From positions 62,001 through 126,000 of the forward strand of contig JAXMAF010000005.1 of assembly GCA_046350555.1 (NCBI GenBank): a DNA stretch of 64,000 bases, read 5' to 3'. The notes under the pieces were generated by a model, which was not told the origin of the DNA, did not search any database, and was given only the letters and a program-made list of their open reading frames with translations. This DNA is from JAXMAF01 sp046350555 (GTDB taxonomy: Bacteria > Planctomycetota > Phycisphaerae > Phycisphaerales > SM1A02). The position numbers and the translations under genes were made by a program. Below are positions 8,706 through 17,864 of the stretch, piece by piece (within the stretch, counting starts at the first letter, position 1; each line of letters begins with the position of its first letter).

Positions 8706-9131
8706 TCAGCGCGGGCCAAGCCAGGCGACGACCTTCAGTTCCACGGCAATCGGCGTCGGAAGCGAGGCGATCTCGACCGTCGTGCGCGTCGGATTCGGCT
8801 TGCCGGGACCGGCGAACCACTCGGCGTAGACGCGGTTGTAGGTGGCGAAATCCCCCTTCATGTCGGTGAGGAAGGTGGTCACGTCGACGATGTCGTCCCA
8901 CCGCGCGCCGGCGTCCTCGAGGATCGCGCGGATGTTCTCGAAGCACGAGCGACACTGGGCCTCGACGTCGTGACCGACGACTCGCCCGGTCGCATCGAGC
9001 GCAACCCCTGGAATCTCCTTCGCTCCGCGCCGGCGCGGCCCGACGCCGGAAAGGAAGAGCAGGTCGCCGACCCGCTTCGCGTGCGGATACGCGCCGACGG
9101 GCTCCGGAGCGCGCGAGGAACTCGTGTCCAT
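8706..9131 (-). CDS. RidA-family 2-aminomuconate deaminase
   Basis: A 141-residue YjgF/RidA-fold protein. GAYPHAKRVGDLLFLSGVGP, FENIRAILEDAGARWDDIVD and VTTFLTDMKGDFATYNRVYA are typical of the fold, and ASLPTPIAVELKVVAWLGPR ends it. Among RidA relatives, 2-aminomuconate deaminases of the 2-nitrobenzoate/kynurenine routes have this length and this VTTFL-DM--FATYN pattern. Its position beside the 2-aminomuconate semialdehyde dehydrogenase supports the role of converting 2-aminomuconate to 4-oxalocrotonate and ammonia. A general RidA enamine deaminase is the alternative. It is convergent with kynB and lies 200 bp downstream of the dehydrogenase on the same strand. Confidence 0.85.
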   Translation of the reverse strand: MDTSSSRAPEPVGAYPHAKRVGDLLFLSGVGPRRRGAKEIPGVALDATGRVVGHDVEAQCRSCFENIRAILEDAGARWDDIVDVTTFLTDMKGDFATYNRVYAEWFAGPGKPNPTRTTVEIASLPTPIAVELKVVAWLGPR

Positions 9132-9334
9132 GGCAAGTTGTAGCGCTGGCGCCGCGGTCGCGTCGCGTTCGGCGCGCCCTGCAATGCGGTCTCCTGTTGA
9201 TCCGTGGATTGCACGGGCTTGCGTTGCAGCCGTCTCGACTTCCGCACAGGCCCGGGCGCCTTCACCACAGGCGGCGGCGACGCCAGGCCATCAACCGGGA
9301 TCCGCACGCGCCGCGCCGATGAACGACAACCGCC

Positions 9335-10840
9335 TCACATCGCGACGCAGACGTTCTTCGCCTCGGTGAAGAAGCGCAGCGCCTCCTCGCCGCCCTCGCG
9401 ACCCACGCCGCTCGCCTTCATGCCGCCGAACGGGACGCGCAGGTCGCGCAGCAGCCAGCAGTTGATCCAGATCGTCCCGGCGTCGAGCGACGCCGCGGTG
9501 CGATGCGCGCGGCGCACGTCGCTGGTCCACACGCCGGCGGCGAGGCCGTAGGGCGTTCCGTTGGCGATCTCGATCGCCTCCTCGTCGCGGTCGAACGGGA
9601 TCAGCGTGACGACGGGGCCGAAGATCTCCTCCTGGTTCGTGCGACAATCGGGCGCCAGGCCGGCGAGCACCGTCGGCTCGAGGAAGAAGCCGTTCGAGCA
9701 GCGCTTCGGCAGATGGGAGGGTCGAGCGCCGCCGCAGAGGATCTCGGCACCCTCCGCCCGCGCCACGTCGATGCATCCGAGGATCTTCTCCAGGTGCGGC
9801 CGCGACACGAGGGCGCCTTGCTCGGTCGCGGGGTCGAGCGGATCGCCGACGCGAAGCGCCCGCGCCTTCGCGACGAACGATGCGGTGAATCGGTCGAGGA
9901 TGCGCCGCTGCACCAGCACGCGCGAGCCGCAGAGGCAGATCTGTCCCTGGTTGGCGAACGAGGCGCGCACGATCGTCGGCATCGCCGCGTCGAGGTCGGC
10001 GTCGTCGAAGACCACCGTGGCGTTCTTCCCGCCGAGCTCGAGCGAGAGCTTCTTGAACATCGGCGCGGCGACCCGCGCGATGGCCGCGCCGGTCGCGGTG
10101 CCGCCGGTGAACGTGATCGACGGCACGCGCGGATGGCCGACGATCGCGGCGCCGACCTTCGGCCCGAGCCCATGCACGATGTTGAGCACGCCCGGGGGAA
10201 AGCCCGCCTCGATCGAACGCTCGCCGAGCATGAACGCCGTCATCGGCGTCACCTCGCTCGGCTTCGCGACGACCGTGTTGCCCGTGGCCAGCGCGGGCGC
10301 AATCTTCCACGTGAAGAGATAGAGGGGCAGGTTCCACGGCGAGATGCACCCCACCACGCCGCGCGGCTGACGAAGCGTGTAGTTGAGCGCGCGATCGCCC
10401 GCGGCCGCGGCGCCGGCGACGGCGACGGCGCCGCCACCCTCGGTCAGGTGCGCCTCGCTCGACCAATGCAGGATCGCCGTCGCGAAGAAGCGCAGGTTCG
10501 CCGCGGCGCGCGGAACGTCGACCGTTCTCGCGACATGCAGGGGCTTGCCGTTGTCCACGCACTCGGCCATCGCCAGGGCGTCGGCGTCGCGCTCGACCAG
10601 CTCGGCAAGGCGGAGCATCAATCGCGAACGCTCCGCCGCAGGCGTTGCGCTCCAGCCGGCGAAGGCCCGGTCGGCCGCGGCGACCGCGGCGTCGACGTCG
10701 TCGGCGCCGCCATCGGGAAGCCGTGCATGCACCGCGCCCGTCGCCGGATCGACATCGTCGAGCCATGCGCCGGACGCCGCCGGACGGTGCGCGCCGTCGA
10801 TCAGGTGGCGTATCTCGAAAGGCGCAGGCGCGGACGTCAT
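9335..10840 (-). CDS. 2-aminomuconate 6-semialdehyde dehydrogenase (ALDH family)
   Basis: An NAD-dependent aldehyde dehydrogenase of 501 residues. N170 (SPWNLPL), K193 (VAKPSE), general base E268 (LELGGKN) and nucleophile C302 (GQICLCGSR) fall exactly at canonical ALDH numbering. The ICLCGSR context and overall sequence fit the 2-aminomuconate semialdehyde dehydrogenase branch (ALDH8A1/NbaE-like). With ACMSD and the RidA-type deaminase in the same cluster, oxidation of 2-aminomuconate semialdehyde to 2-aminomuconate is the likely job. The ATG at 10840 is the only start consistent with the N-terminal FEIRHLIDG. Confidence 0.9.
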   Translation of the reverse strand: MTSAPAPFEIRHLIDGAHRPAASGAWLDDVDPATGAVHARLPDGGADDVDAAVAAADRAFAGWSATPAAERSRLMLRLAELVERDADALAMAECVDNGKPLHVARTVDVPRAAANLRFFATAILHWSSEAHLTEGGGAVAVAGAAAAGDRALNYTLRQPRGVVGCISPWNLPLYLFTWKIAPALATGNTVVAKPSEVTPMTAFMLGERSIEAGFPPGVLNIVHGLGPKVGAAIVGHPRVPSITFTGGTATGAAIARVAAPMFKKLSLELGGKNATVVFDDADLDAAMPTIVRASFANQGQICLCGSRVLVQRRILDRFTASFVAKARALRVGDPLDPATEQGALVSRPHLEKILGCIDVARAEGAEILCGGARPSHLPKRCSNGFFLEPTVLAGLAPDCRTNQEEIFGPVVTLIPFDRDEEAIEIANGTPYGLAAGVWTSDVRRAHRTAASLDAGTIWINCWLLRDLRVPFGGMKASGVGREGGEEALRFFTEAKNVCVAM

Positions 10841-10994
10841 GTTCGAGATGGTAGAGATGCCTCGAGCGCTCCGCAGCGGCCTCGCCGCACGCGCGCCCCG
10901 GCGAGGAGGGCATGGACGACGTGGCGGGCGCCGCGCGTGGACCGAACCCGCGCCGACCGGCGCTCCGGCGGCGATGCGCCCGGACCGCGATCGC

Positions 10995-11831
10995 TCACTG
11001 CCCGGCGAGGCGGCCGCCGTCGACGGGCAGGTTGACGCCGTTCACGTACGCCGCGGCGGGGGAGGCGAGGAAGCCCACGACCGCGGCGATCTCCTCCGCC
11101 GAGGCGAGGCGCCGCGCGGGAATCGACTTGCGCACGCCCTCCTCGATCTCCTCGATCCCGACTCCGGCGCGGGCGGCGCGCCCCTTGAAGAGCGCTTCGA
11201 GCCGGGCGGTCCTCGTGTATCCGGGCAGGATGTTGTTCACCGTGATTCCAAGGGGGCCGAGCTCCCACGCCAGCGTGCGCATCCAGTTGTTCATGGCGCT
11301 GCGGATCACGTTGGAGACGCCAAGGCCGGGAATCGGCGTGACGACCGAGGTCGAGACGATGTTGATGATGCGTCCAAAGCCGGCATCGCGCATGCCCGTC
11401 GCGACCGACTGCGCCAGCACCTGGCTCGACAGCACGTGTTGCGCAAACGCGTTCGCCAGCTCCTCGGGCTTCGCGTCGAAGAGCGGCCCCGCGGCCGGCC
11501 CGCCGGTGTTGTTGACGAGCACATGCACGGCGCCGTGCGCCGCGACGTGTCCTTCGCCCGCCTCGCGGACGCGCCGCCAATCGGCGAAGTCGACCACCAG
11601 GGTGCGATGCGGCCGACCTTCGACCGTCGGCAGTTCGCCAAGCACGCGGGCGAGCCCCTCGTCGTTGCGTCCGACCAGCGTCACGCTCGCGCCAAGGCGC
11701 GCGAGCTCGATGGCGCACGCGCGACCGATGCCCTGCGTGCTGCCGCAGACGAGGGCGGAACGATCGAGCAGGGGCGAGGTGTTCGTCGCACCGGTGGCGT
11801 TCATGGGGTTCTGGGCATTCATGGCGTTCAT
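10995..11831 (-). CDS. SDR-family oxidoreductase without the canonical YxxxK
   Basis: A Rossmann-fold short-chain dehydrogenase. ALVCGSTQGIGRACAIELAR is the cofactor loop, followed by VLVNNTGGPAAG, RIINIVSTSVVTPIPGLGVS, and the C-terminal YVNGVNLPVDGGRLAGQ. Where most SDRs have YxxxK, this one reads GVSNVIRSAMNNW, as in a known subgroup (LSNTYRAAV type), so catalysis must differ from the textbook mechanism. The N-terminus encodes MNAMNAQNPMNATG from a nonamer-like DNA repeat, leaving several possible ATGs (11831, 11822, 11804). It lies upstream of the dehydrogenase on the same strand with a 154-bp gap, so it may be cotranscribed with the late kynurenine genes; its substrate is unknown. Confidence 0.8.
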   Translation of the reverse strand: MNAMNAQNPMNATGATNTSPLLDRSALVCGSTQGIGRACAIELARLGASVTLVGRNDEGLARVLGELPTVEGRPHRTLVVDFADWRRVREAGEGHVAAHGAVHVLVNNTGGPAAGPLFDAKPEELANAFAQHVLSSQVLAQSVATGMRDAGFGRIINIVSTSVVTPIPGLGVSNVIRSAMNNWMRTLAWELGPLGITVNNILPGYTRTARLEALFKGRAARAGVGIEEIEEGVRKSIPARRLASAEEIAAVVGFLASPAAAYVNGVNLPVDGGRLAGQ

Positions 11832-11972
11832 GCTTTCATGACGTTCATGCGTTCGTCGCATGCATCGGCACATCGTACTGAATGCGCCATGCACGCCCCC
11901 GCCACGGCTGGACCAAAGGGGCGGCACTCCCCTTGCGATCCTCGCCGAAGAAGCCAACCCCTACGCTCTGCC

Positions 11973-12986
11973 GTGGCTCGCGTGCTCTCCGTGAACATCT
12001 CGCCGGGCGGGATCCCGAAGCGCGCGGTCGCGCAGTGCGCGGTCGGACTCTCCGGCCTCGTCGACGACGCCCACAACCACGAGAAGCACAACACGCCCGA
12101 ACGGGCGGTGAGCCTGCTCGACATCGAGATGCTCGATGCCCTGCGCCACGAGGGATTCGACGTCGGGCCGGGCACGGCCGGCGAGAACGTCACGCTTGAA
12201 GGCGTTCACGTGCAGCGCTGCGTCGTCGGCGACCATCTGCGCTTCTCCGGCGGACTCGAGGTGGCCCTCACCAGCGTTCGCAAACCGTGCTATGTGCTCG
12301 ACGCGATCGACCCGACGCTCAAGATCGCCGCGGTCGGCCGGCTTGGCATGCTGGCGCGGGTCGTTCGGCCGGCCGCGCTGCGTCCGGGCGAGACGGTCGA
12401 GGTGGTACGTGCGATGAATTCCGCGATCGCCCGCAACGATGTCGTCGGCGTGCTCCTGGCGGGCGGCCAAAGCCGGCGCATGGGGCAGGACAAGGCAAGG
12501 CTGCCGATGCCCGACGGGCGGACGATGGCGGAGGTCGTCGATGCGGCGCTCGCCGAGCTCTGTGGAACGGTGATCGTCGCGGGGCCTGCGTCGATCCTTC
12601 CGCATCGCGCGCACGTCCGCGACGGCTTTCACGACGCCGGGCCGCTCGCCGGCATCGAAGCGGCGCTGCGTTGCGGCGAAGCCAGCCACGTGCTCGTGGC
12701 GCCGTGCGATCTTCCGCTGGTCACGTCGGCGTTGCTGGCGCGACTGCTCGTGGCGACCGACGCGACCATGACGATCTTCGAAGGCGAGCCACCGCGTTCC
12801 CTTCCCGCGAGAATCGGGCGCGCCGCGCTGCCGGCGATCCGCTCGCTCCTTGAACAACGCGACCTCGCCGTGAAGCGGCTGCTCGATCGAGTCGATGTTC
12901 ATCGCGTCGCGATTCCGGCCGACGAGGAGATCCTGCTGACCAACGTCAACACGCCGGCGGAATTCACGGCTGCGCTGCGACGCTGA
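11973..12986 (+). CDS. MOSC domain - MobA (molybdenum cofactor nucleotidyltransferase) fusion
   Basis: This single open frame of 337 codons joins two molybdenum-cofactor domains. Residues 1-145 form a MOSC domain (ARVLSVNISPGGIPKR, GLVDDAHNHEKHNTPERAVS, the family Cys in VRKPCYVLD). MOSC proteins bind or deliver sulfur or Moco. Residues 152-337 are MobA-like: VVGVLLAGGQSRRMGQDKAR is the GTP-binding motif, then VAPCDLPLV and LTNVNTPAEF. MobA attaches GMP (or CMP in the MocA branch) to molybdopterin. The GTG at 11973 gives the MOSC start. The frame is continuous from 11973 through the domain junction at about 12415, so the fusion is directly visible. It is divergent from the SDR gene. Confidence 0.88.
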   Translation: MARVLSVNISPGGIPKRAVAQCAVGLSGLVDDAHNHEKHNTPERAVSLLDIEMLDALRHEGFDVGPGTAGENVTLEGVHVQRCVVGDHLRFSGGLEVALTSVRKPCYVLDAIDPTLKIAAVGRLGMLARVVRPAALRPGETVEVVRAMNSAIARNDVVGVLLAGGQSRRMGQDKARLPMPDGRTMAEVVDAALAELCGTVIVAGPASILPHRAHVRDGFHDAGPLAGIEAALRCGEASHVLVAPCDLPLVTSALLARLLVATDATMTIFEGEPPRSLPARIGRAALPAIRSLLEQRDLAVKRLLDRVDVHRVAIPADEEILLTNVNTPAEFTAALRR

Positions 12987-13163
12987 CGCCAAGCGGTGCC
13001 CGTTCCGGCTCGTTCGCGCGCGTCCGCTTGCTTGTGGTGCAGCCGTCCCGGCTGCCATGCAGGCCCCGGGGCCTGCGCCACCAGAGCGGCCGGCGCCGAT
13101 CGCCACACGCATTCGGGTTTCGCGGTTGGGCGCGGCGACGCCGCATTGCGCTTGGATGGTTGA

Positions 13164-13267
13164 TACGGATTCCAGTAGACCTCCATGCGTTCGACCCCCT
13201 TTGCCCACAACGGCGTCCTGCGGCCGAACTGGGTTGGGTGGGGCGCGAGAATCAACTGGGACGCGTA
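13164..13267 (+). repeat. MITE-like repeat A, full copy
   Basis: A 104-bp non-coding element bounded by TA on both sides. The left end TACGGATTCCAGTAGACC and the reverse complement of the right end, TACGCGTCCCAGTTGA, form imperfect terminal inverted repeats. It lies between the MOSC-MobA gene and a dockerin gene and would be part of the latter's leader. Confidence 0.9.
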
Positions 13268-13367
13268 TGACGCCTGCACCCCGCGCTCCGGCACGGCGGC
13301 GTGCCTTCCGTTGCGCGTCGATCCGGAACCGCAGGCCCCTGCGCCACACTCCTCGACAGGCACCACC

Positions 13368-15263
13368 ATGAGAACCATTCGCCCGTTCATTCCTCTGTCG
13401 CTCGTCACCGCCACATCGATGTGTGCACCCTCGGTGTCGGCGGACGTCACCGACGCGCTCTACATCAACGGGAACGCGTACAGCTACAAGGTCGTGCACA
13501 TGCCCGATCTCGATCAGCGGCGTTCCACGCTTCCGAACAACGGCTCGATGTACTGCGTGCCGACGGCCGCGATGAACATCTTCGGCTACGCCGCCAATCA
13601 CGGCTTCCCCGACGTCAATCCCGGACCGGCCAACTGGCAGTCGCAGTCGAACTACGTGGCGGCGACGCTCTGGATCAACTCGATGGCGTCGTTCATGGGC
13701 ACCGACCCGGTGGACGGCACGACGGGCGGCACGAACAACGGCCTCGACGCCTTCCTGGCCACCGAGCCGCTGCTCAAGCGGATCTCCCGCTGGAGGAACT
13801 CGGAATACACGCCGAACGCGGCGAACCTGACGAGCCTCGCATGCCAGGGCTATGTCATGAGCCTCGTGTACGGCAAGTACGAGCAGATCGGCACGCACGA
13901 AGGCATCCCGATCCTCGACCGTGTCGGCGGGCACGCGGTCACGCTCACGCGTTCCTATCGCGATCCGTCGCAGCGGCTGATGCGCTACCGCAACCCCGCC
14001 GACGACGAGGCGATCCTGAACGCGCAGTCGCCGTTCGTGAACACGGTGCGGCATCCCTACGTCTACACCGCGTACTTCGGGAGCGTCTCGCTCTCGAATC
14101 TCCGGGCCATGACGGCGCTCTTCGAATCGAGCGGCAAGCAGCGCATCATCGACAGCTACTTCGGGATCCGGCCGCTGTACGGGCTCTCCTTCTCCAACTC
14201 GGGCGACACCACGGGCGGCGGCACCGTCGAGCCGATCGATCCCATCGCCTTCGACGGATCGCAGAGCGCCATCCTGCCTTCGATCTCCATCTCGAGCGCG
14301 CTCGACGTGCTCGACTTCGGGTTCGATCCGGACTTCGAGCACGCGCTGGTGATCGCCAAGTCCAACATCCTCGTGCTGCCCTCGCGGCTGCGCACGCTCG
14401 ACCTGGCCTCGGGCGCCCTGTCGATCCTCACGCCCGCGCCGCAGAACCTCGTTCGCTTCGACACCGACCGGCACGGCCACATCTACACGTTCGACACGGG
14501 CAACATGCTCTATCAGCTTGGCAGCGACGGCACGGTGCGCAACGTGGCCGTCAGCACCTCGCTTCCGACGTTCACCGACGTCGCGGTGAACGACGGCGAC
14601 GACTCCGTCTGGGTCCTCTCGGTTCCGCAGCGCAAGATCGTGAAGCTCTCGCAGGACCTGAGCCAGACCCTGCTCACGATCACCGTTCCGGCGCTGACGC
14701 CGATGTCGGGCGATGGCCTGCTGGTCATCGATCCGACGACCGGAATCCCGTGGTTCAAGACCGATGCCAACGACAAGCTCTACGGCGTCACGGTCGGGGC
14801 CGCCGGTGTGATGGTCGCGACGTTCACGTCGGCGGCGCTGACCAACGCCGATTCCATCAGCTTCGGCGACTCGGGCGAGCTCTTCGTCGTCGGCGACGGC
14901 TCGGTCAAGGTCTTGAAGAAGGCGACGATCGGCCTTTGGACCATCGACAGCGCCCATCCCTTCCACGGCCAGCCGGGCGGAACGCGCCTGGCCATGCTGC
15001 GCAACAGCACCAACTTCGATCCGGCGATCCACTCGGGACCCGAGTGGCGCAACCTCACCGCCGCGGAGCTCGAGGAGACCGGTCCCTATTCATCCGACTG
15101 CATCGCCGACCTCAACGCCGACGAGATGGTCGACGGCAGCGACATGGGCCTGCTTCTCGCCGCATGGGGCGCCTCGGGCGGCATCGCCGACCTCGACGGT
15201 GACGGCACCGTGGGCGGCAGCGACATCGGACTCCTGCTCGCCGCGTGGGGGGCGTGCGATTGA
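13368..15263 (+). CDS. Secreted protein with GC-type dockerin tail
   Basis: A 631-residue protein with a Sec signal peptide (MRTIRPFIPLSLVTATSMCA...VSA). The first half contains MYCVPTAAMNIFGYAANHGF and GGHAVTLTRSYRD, a Cys/His arrangement reminiscent of papain-like peptidase folds; this is weak evidence. The second half has repeated short beta motifs (NLVRFDTDRHGHIYTFDTGN, FTDVAVNDGDDSVWVL, SISFGDSGELFVVGDG), suggesting a beta-propeller. The tail carries two calcium-binding dockerin segments, ADLNADEMVDGSDMGLLLAA and ADLDGDGTVGGSDIGLLLAA. The ATG at 13368 is chosen for the signal peptide; the frame upstream runs through repeat A and is not coding. Substrate and anchor are unknown. Confidence 0.85.
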   Translation: MRTIRPFIPLSLVTATSMCAPSVSADVTDALYINGNAYSYKVVHMPDLDQRRSTLPNNGSMYCVPTAAMNIFGYAANHGFPDVNPGPANWQSQSNYVAATLWINSMASFMGTDPVDGTTGGTNNGLDAFLATEPLLKRISRWRNSEYTPNAANLTSLACQGYVMSLVYGKYEQIGTHEGIPILDRVGGHAVTLTRSYRDPSQRLMRYRNPADDEAILNAQSPFVNTVRHPYVYTAYFGSVSLSNLRAMTALFESSGKQRIIDSYFGIRPLYGLSFSNSGDTTGGGTVEPIDPIAFDGSQSAILPSISISSALDVLDFGFDPDFEHALVIAKSNILVLPSRLRTLDLASGALSILTPAPQNLVRFDTDRHGHIYTFDTGNMLYQLGSDGTVRNVAVSTSLPTFTDVAVNDGDDSVWVLSVPQRKIVKLSQDLSQTLLTITVPALTPMSGDGLLVIDPTTGIPWFKTDANDKLYGVTVGAAGVMVATFTSAALTNADSISFGDSGELFVVGDGSVKVLKKATIGLWTIDSAHPFHGQPGGTRLAMLRNSTNFDPAIHSGPEWRNLTAAELEETGPYSSDCIADLNADEMVDGSDMGLLLAAWGASGGIADLDGDGTVGGSDIGLLLAAWGACD

Positions 15264-15277
15264 ACGCGAGAGCCCCA

Positions 15278-15440
15278 GCAGCCCGTGGCGAAAGTGCTGC
15301 GTCGCCGAAACCGAGTCCGCTTCCGCAGGGCAAGGAGCCGTCGCGCCGCTGTATTCCAAGGAATCTACCGCAAGCGACGGCGACGCAGCCATGCGGGAGT
15401 GGGCTCGGTTGCAGGCAGCATGATTTTCGCCACGGGCTGC
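15278..15440 (+). repeat. MITE-like repeat B, full copy (163 bp)
   Basis: Ends GCAGCCCGTGGCGAAAGT and its reverse complement (one mismatch near the right end). The interior is an imperfect palindrome centred on ATTCCAAGGAAT. Same length and orientation as the copy at 36153, and opposite to that at 20820. It follows the dockerin stop by 15 bp, where its transcript could form a long hairpin. Confidence 0.92.
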
Positions 15441-15588
15441 CGGGACCGATCGATCGCCGAGGGATTCGAATTCACGCGTCGAATGGCGGCGCGGTCGGCC
15501 CGGGCTTGATGCCCCGAATGGCATCACGTACCTTGGCGCACGCCGATGCACCTCACGCCCCCCGCATCGGGAAGGGAGCGATGCACCA

Positions 15589-17760
15589 ATGGTTCGCCTT
15601 GCCTCGCGTGGCTCTCGTGTCTCAGTTATATCGCGCACCCTGCTGGCCGCGGCCGCCATCTGCGCGGGTCCGTCGGCATTCGCCGGCAGCACGCCCAACA
15701 TCCTCTTCATCGTCTATGACGACGTCGGGCTCGACCAGATGGCCGGCCCGCCTTTCAACTGGACACTGGACAAGCCCGATGCGCCGCACATGCCGGTGCT
15801 CAACGCGATCTCGGCGGCCGGCGTCTCGTTCACCAACTTCTGGGCGATGCCCGAGTGCTCGCCGAGCCGGTCGTGCTTCTTCACCGGTCGCTGGCCGCTG
15901 CGCACCGGCGTCGTCAGCGCGATCATCGATCCCATGCTGCCGCAATGCCAGCTCAACCCGGCGGAGATCACGATCCCGCAGGTGCTCGCCGGCGCCGGGT
16001 ACTCGACGACGATGATCGGCAAGTACCACATGGCCGGTGGCACGAGCCCCTTCGGCAACGCCGCGCCGGTCACCGCAGGTCATCTGGAGACGTACGACGG
16101 CAATCTCGTGCTGCCGCCGTCGATCGACCAGACCGTCGGCGGGCAGCTTGGTTCGAGCGACGATCCCGCGACATGTGGATCGCCGACGACCGGCGTCGGC
16201 GCGGCGTGCTTCCAGGGCAAGGGCGGCACCGAGTGCCAAGAGGGGTGGGATCCACTCGAGGCGATGGCCGCCGGTGGCGTGCCGCTGCTCAAGGTCAATG
16301 GCGACGGGACCTGGACGTTGGCGAAGAGCTGCGCCGAGGCGTCGTGCGATGACGTGACCTTCGAGAACCTCAATGCGTACTACTCCTGGATGCGCACGAT
16401 CGTCGACGCGAACGGCCAGGCGACGCAGATCTCGCCGTATCGGCATTACATGACGACCGAGCTCACCGATCGAACGGTCGACTGGGTCACCAATCACGGC
16501 GGCACGAAGGGCGGCCCGTGGATGTGCATCCTCACGTACACCGCCAGCCACACGCCGATCCAGACGCCACCGCCATCGCTCCTGCCCGATGGAACGTCGG
16601 TCGACTTCGACTGCTCGAGCACGCTGGGCCAGCGCCAGGTCTTCAAGCTCATGACCGAGGCGATGGATCGCGAACAGGGCCGCCTGCTCGCCGAGCTCGG
16701 GCTTGGCAGCTACGACAAGGAAGGAACGTTCACGCTCACCGATCCGGCGCTCACCAACACGTTGATCGTGGTGATCGGCGACAACGGTTCCTTCGGGCCG
16801 ACCGTGCGGCAGCCCTTCAACCCGGACCAGGCCAAGGGCACGGTCTACCAGACGGGCGTGCTGGTGCCGCTGGTGGTCGCCGGTCCGATGGTCGTGTCAC
16901 CCAACCGAACCGTCGACAAGATGGTCAACATCGTCGACCTGTTCCAGCTCTTCGCGGAGACGGGCGGCGTCGACCTGGCCACGGTGATCCCGCCCTATCG
17001 CACCCTCGACAGCGTGACGATGATGCCGTACCTGGTCGATCCGAGCGCCGCGGAGGTCCGCACGTTCGACTTCACGCAGTATGCACCGGGCGTCTCCCTG
17101 CCGGGCGAATTCCTGCCGTGCCTGATCGACTCGACCTGCATCGACACCACGATCCGCGACGCGAGCTTCTGCGAGGATCAGGGCGGAACCTGGTACGGCG
17201 ATCAAGGCATGACCTGCTGCGACCTGATCCAGCAGGGCATTCTTCCAGCGGACACCGTGCTGGCGCCGACGGTGCAGTACGCCGTGCAGCAAGGTCGCTA
17301 CAAGCTCCTCGTGCTGGAGTACGAGTCGTGCGCCGCCGTTCCCTGCGAGATCCAGTTCCACAAGCTTCCGGTGGCCACTCCACCCGCGATCGCCCCGATC
17401 GAGAAGTGCGGGAACCAGCTCTGCATCGCGACGCTCGGCCCGGCGGAAAAGATGATCTATGAGACGCTCCTCGCGAAGATGATCGAGATCATCCAGTCGG
17501 AACCGGTCTGCGTCGGCGATGGCAACCTCGACCTCAAGGTCGACGGCAACGACATCGGCGGGGTCCTCGCGTATTGGGACATCGGGCCGAGCTTCTACGA
17601 CTTCAACGAGGATGGCCAGACCGACGCGGCCGATCTCGCGATCGTGCTCGACAACTGGACGCCGCGCTGCAACAACAGGTCGGCCGCGCTGCCGCCATGC
17701 TTGAGCGATCCGCCGACGGGGAACCAGCCCGGGGCGGCGTGCCAGCCATGCAGTCGATAG
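15589..17760 (+). CDS. Secreted sulfatase with dockerin-like C-terminus
   Basis: A 723-residue type I sulfatase preceded by a signal peptide (to about residue 32). The metal ligands D44-D45 lie in FIVYDDVGLD. The formylglycine motif is C90-S-P-S-R94 in PECSPSRSCFFTGRWPLRTG, and GKYHMAGG, the metal-site DNGSFGP and a catalytic His region SHTPIQ follow. The insert with CGSPTTGVGAACFQGKGGTEC and other Cys pairs suggests disulfides outside the cell. The last 100 residues hold two degenerate dockerin segments (GDGNLDLKVDGNDIGGVLAY and DFNEDGQTDAADLAIVLDNW). The role is hydrolysis of sulfate esters, perhaps of sulfated polysaccharides; the substrate cannot be read from the sequence. The ATG at 15589 follows AAGGGAG by 10 bp. 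A separate maturase is needed and none is seen here. Confidence 0.88.
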   Translation: MVRLASRGSRVSVISRTLLAAAAICAGPSAFAGSTPNILFIVYDDVGLDQMAGPPFNWTLDKPDAPHMPVLNAISAAGVSFTNFWAMPECSPSRSCFFTGRWPLRTGVVSAIIDPMLPQCQLNPAEITIPQVLAGAGYSTTMIGKYHMAGGTSPFGNAAPVTAGHLETYDGNLVLPPSIDQTVGGQLGSSDDPATCGSPTTGVGAACFQGKGGTECQEGWDPLEAMAAGGVPLLKVNGDGTWTLAKSCAEASCDDVTFENLNAYYSWMRTIVDANGQATQISPYRHYMTTELTDRTVDWVTNHGGTKGGPWMCILTYTASHTPIQTPPPSLLPDGTSVDFDCSSTLGQRQVFKLMTEAMDREQGRLLAELGLGSYDKEGTFTLTDPALTNTLIVVIGDNGSFGPTVRQPFNPDQAKGTVYQTGVLVPLVVAGPMVVSPNRTVDKMVNIVDLFQLFAETGGVDLATVIPPYRTLDSVTMMPYLVDPSAAEVRTFDFTQYAPGVSLPGEFLPCLIDSTCIDTTIRDASFCEDQGGTWYGDQGMTCCDLIQQGILPADTVLAPTVQYAVQQGRYKLLVLEYESCAAVPCEIQFHKLPVATPPAIAPIEKCGNQLCIATLGPAEKMIYETLLAKMIEIIQSEPVCVGDGNLDLKVDGNDIGGVLAYWDIGPSFYDFNEDGQTDAADLAIVLDNWTPRCNNRSAALPPCLSDPPTGNQPGAACQPCSR

Positions 17761-17864
17761 GGGCGACGCATCGCATCGTGACGGCGTTGGCGGCAGTCGA
17801 CGGGTTCGCGTCTTGCGTCGTGACCAGGCTCGGCCGCCGGTAGCGACAACCCTCGGATCCGACC

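Noticed and set aside
15278..15440. Small protein genes within repeat B (for example SPWRKCCVAETESASAGQGA)
   Set aside because: The same peptide appears wherever the repeat occurs, on either strand; it is translated repeat and not a conserved gene.
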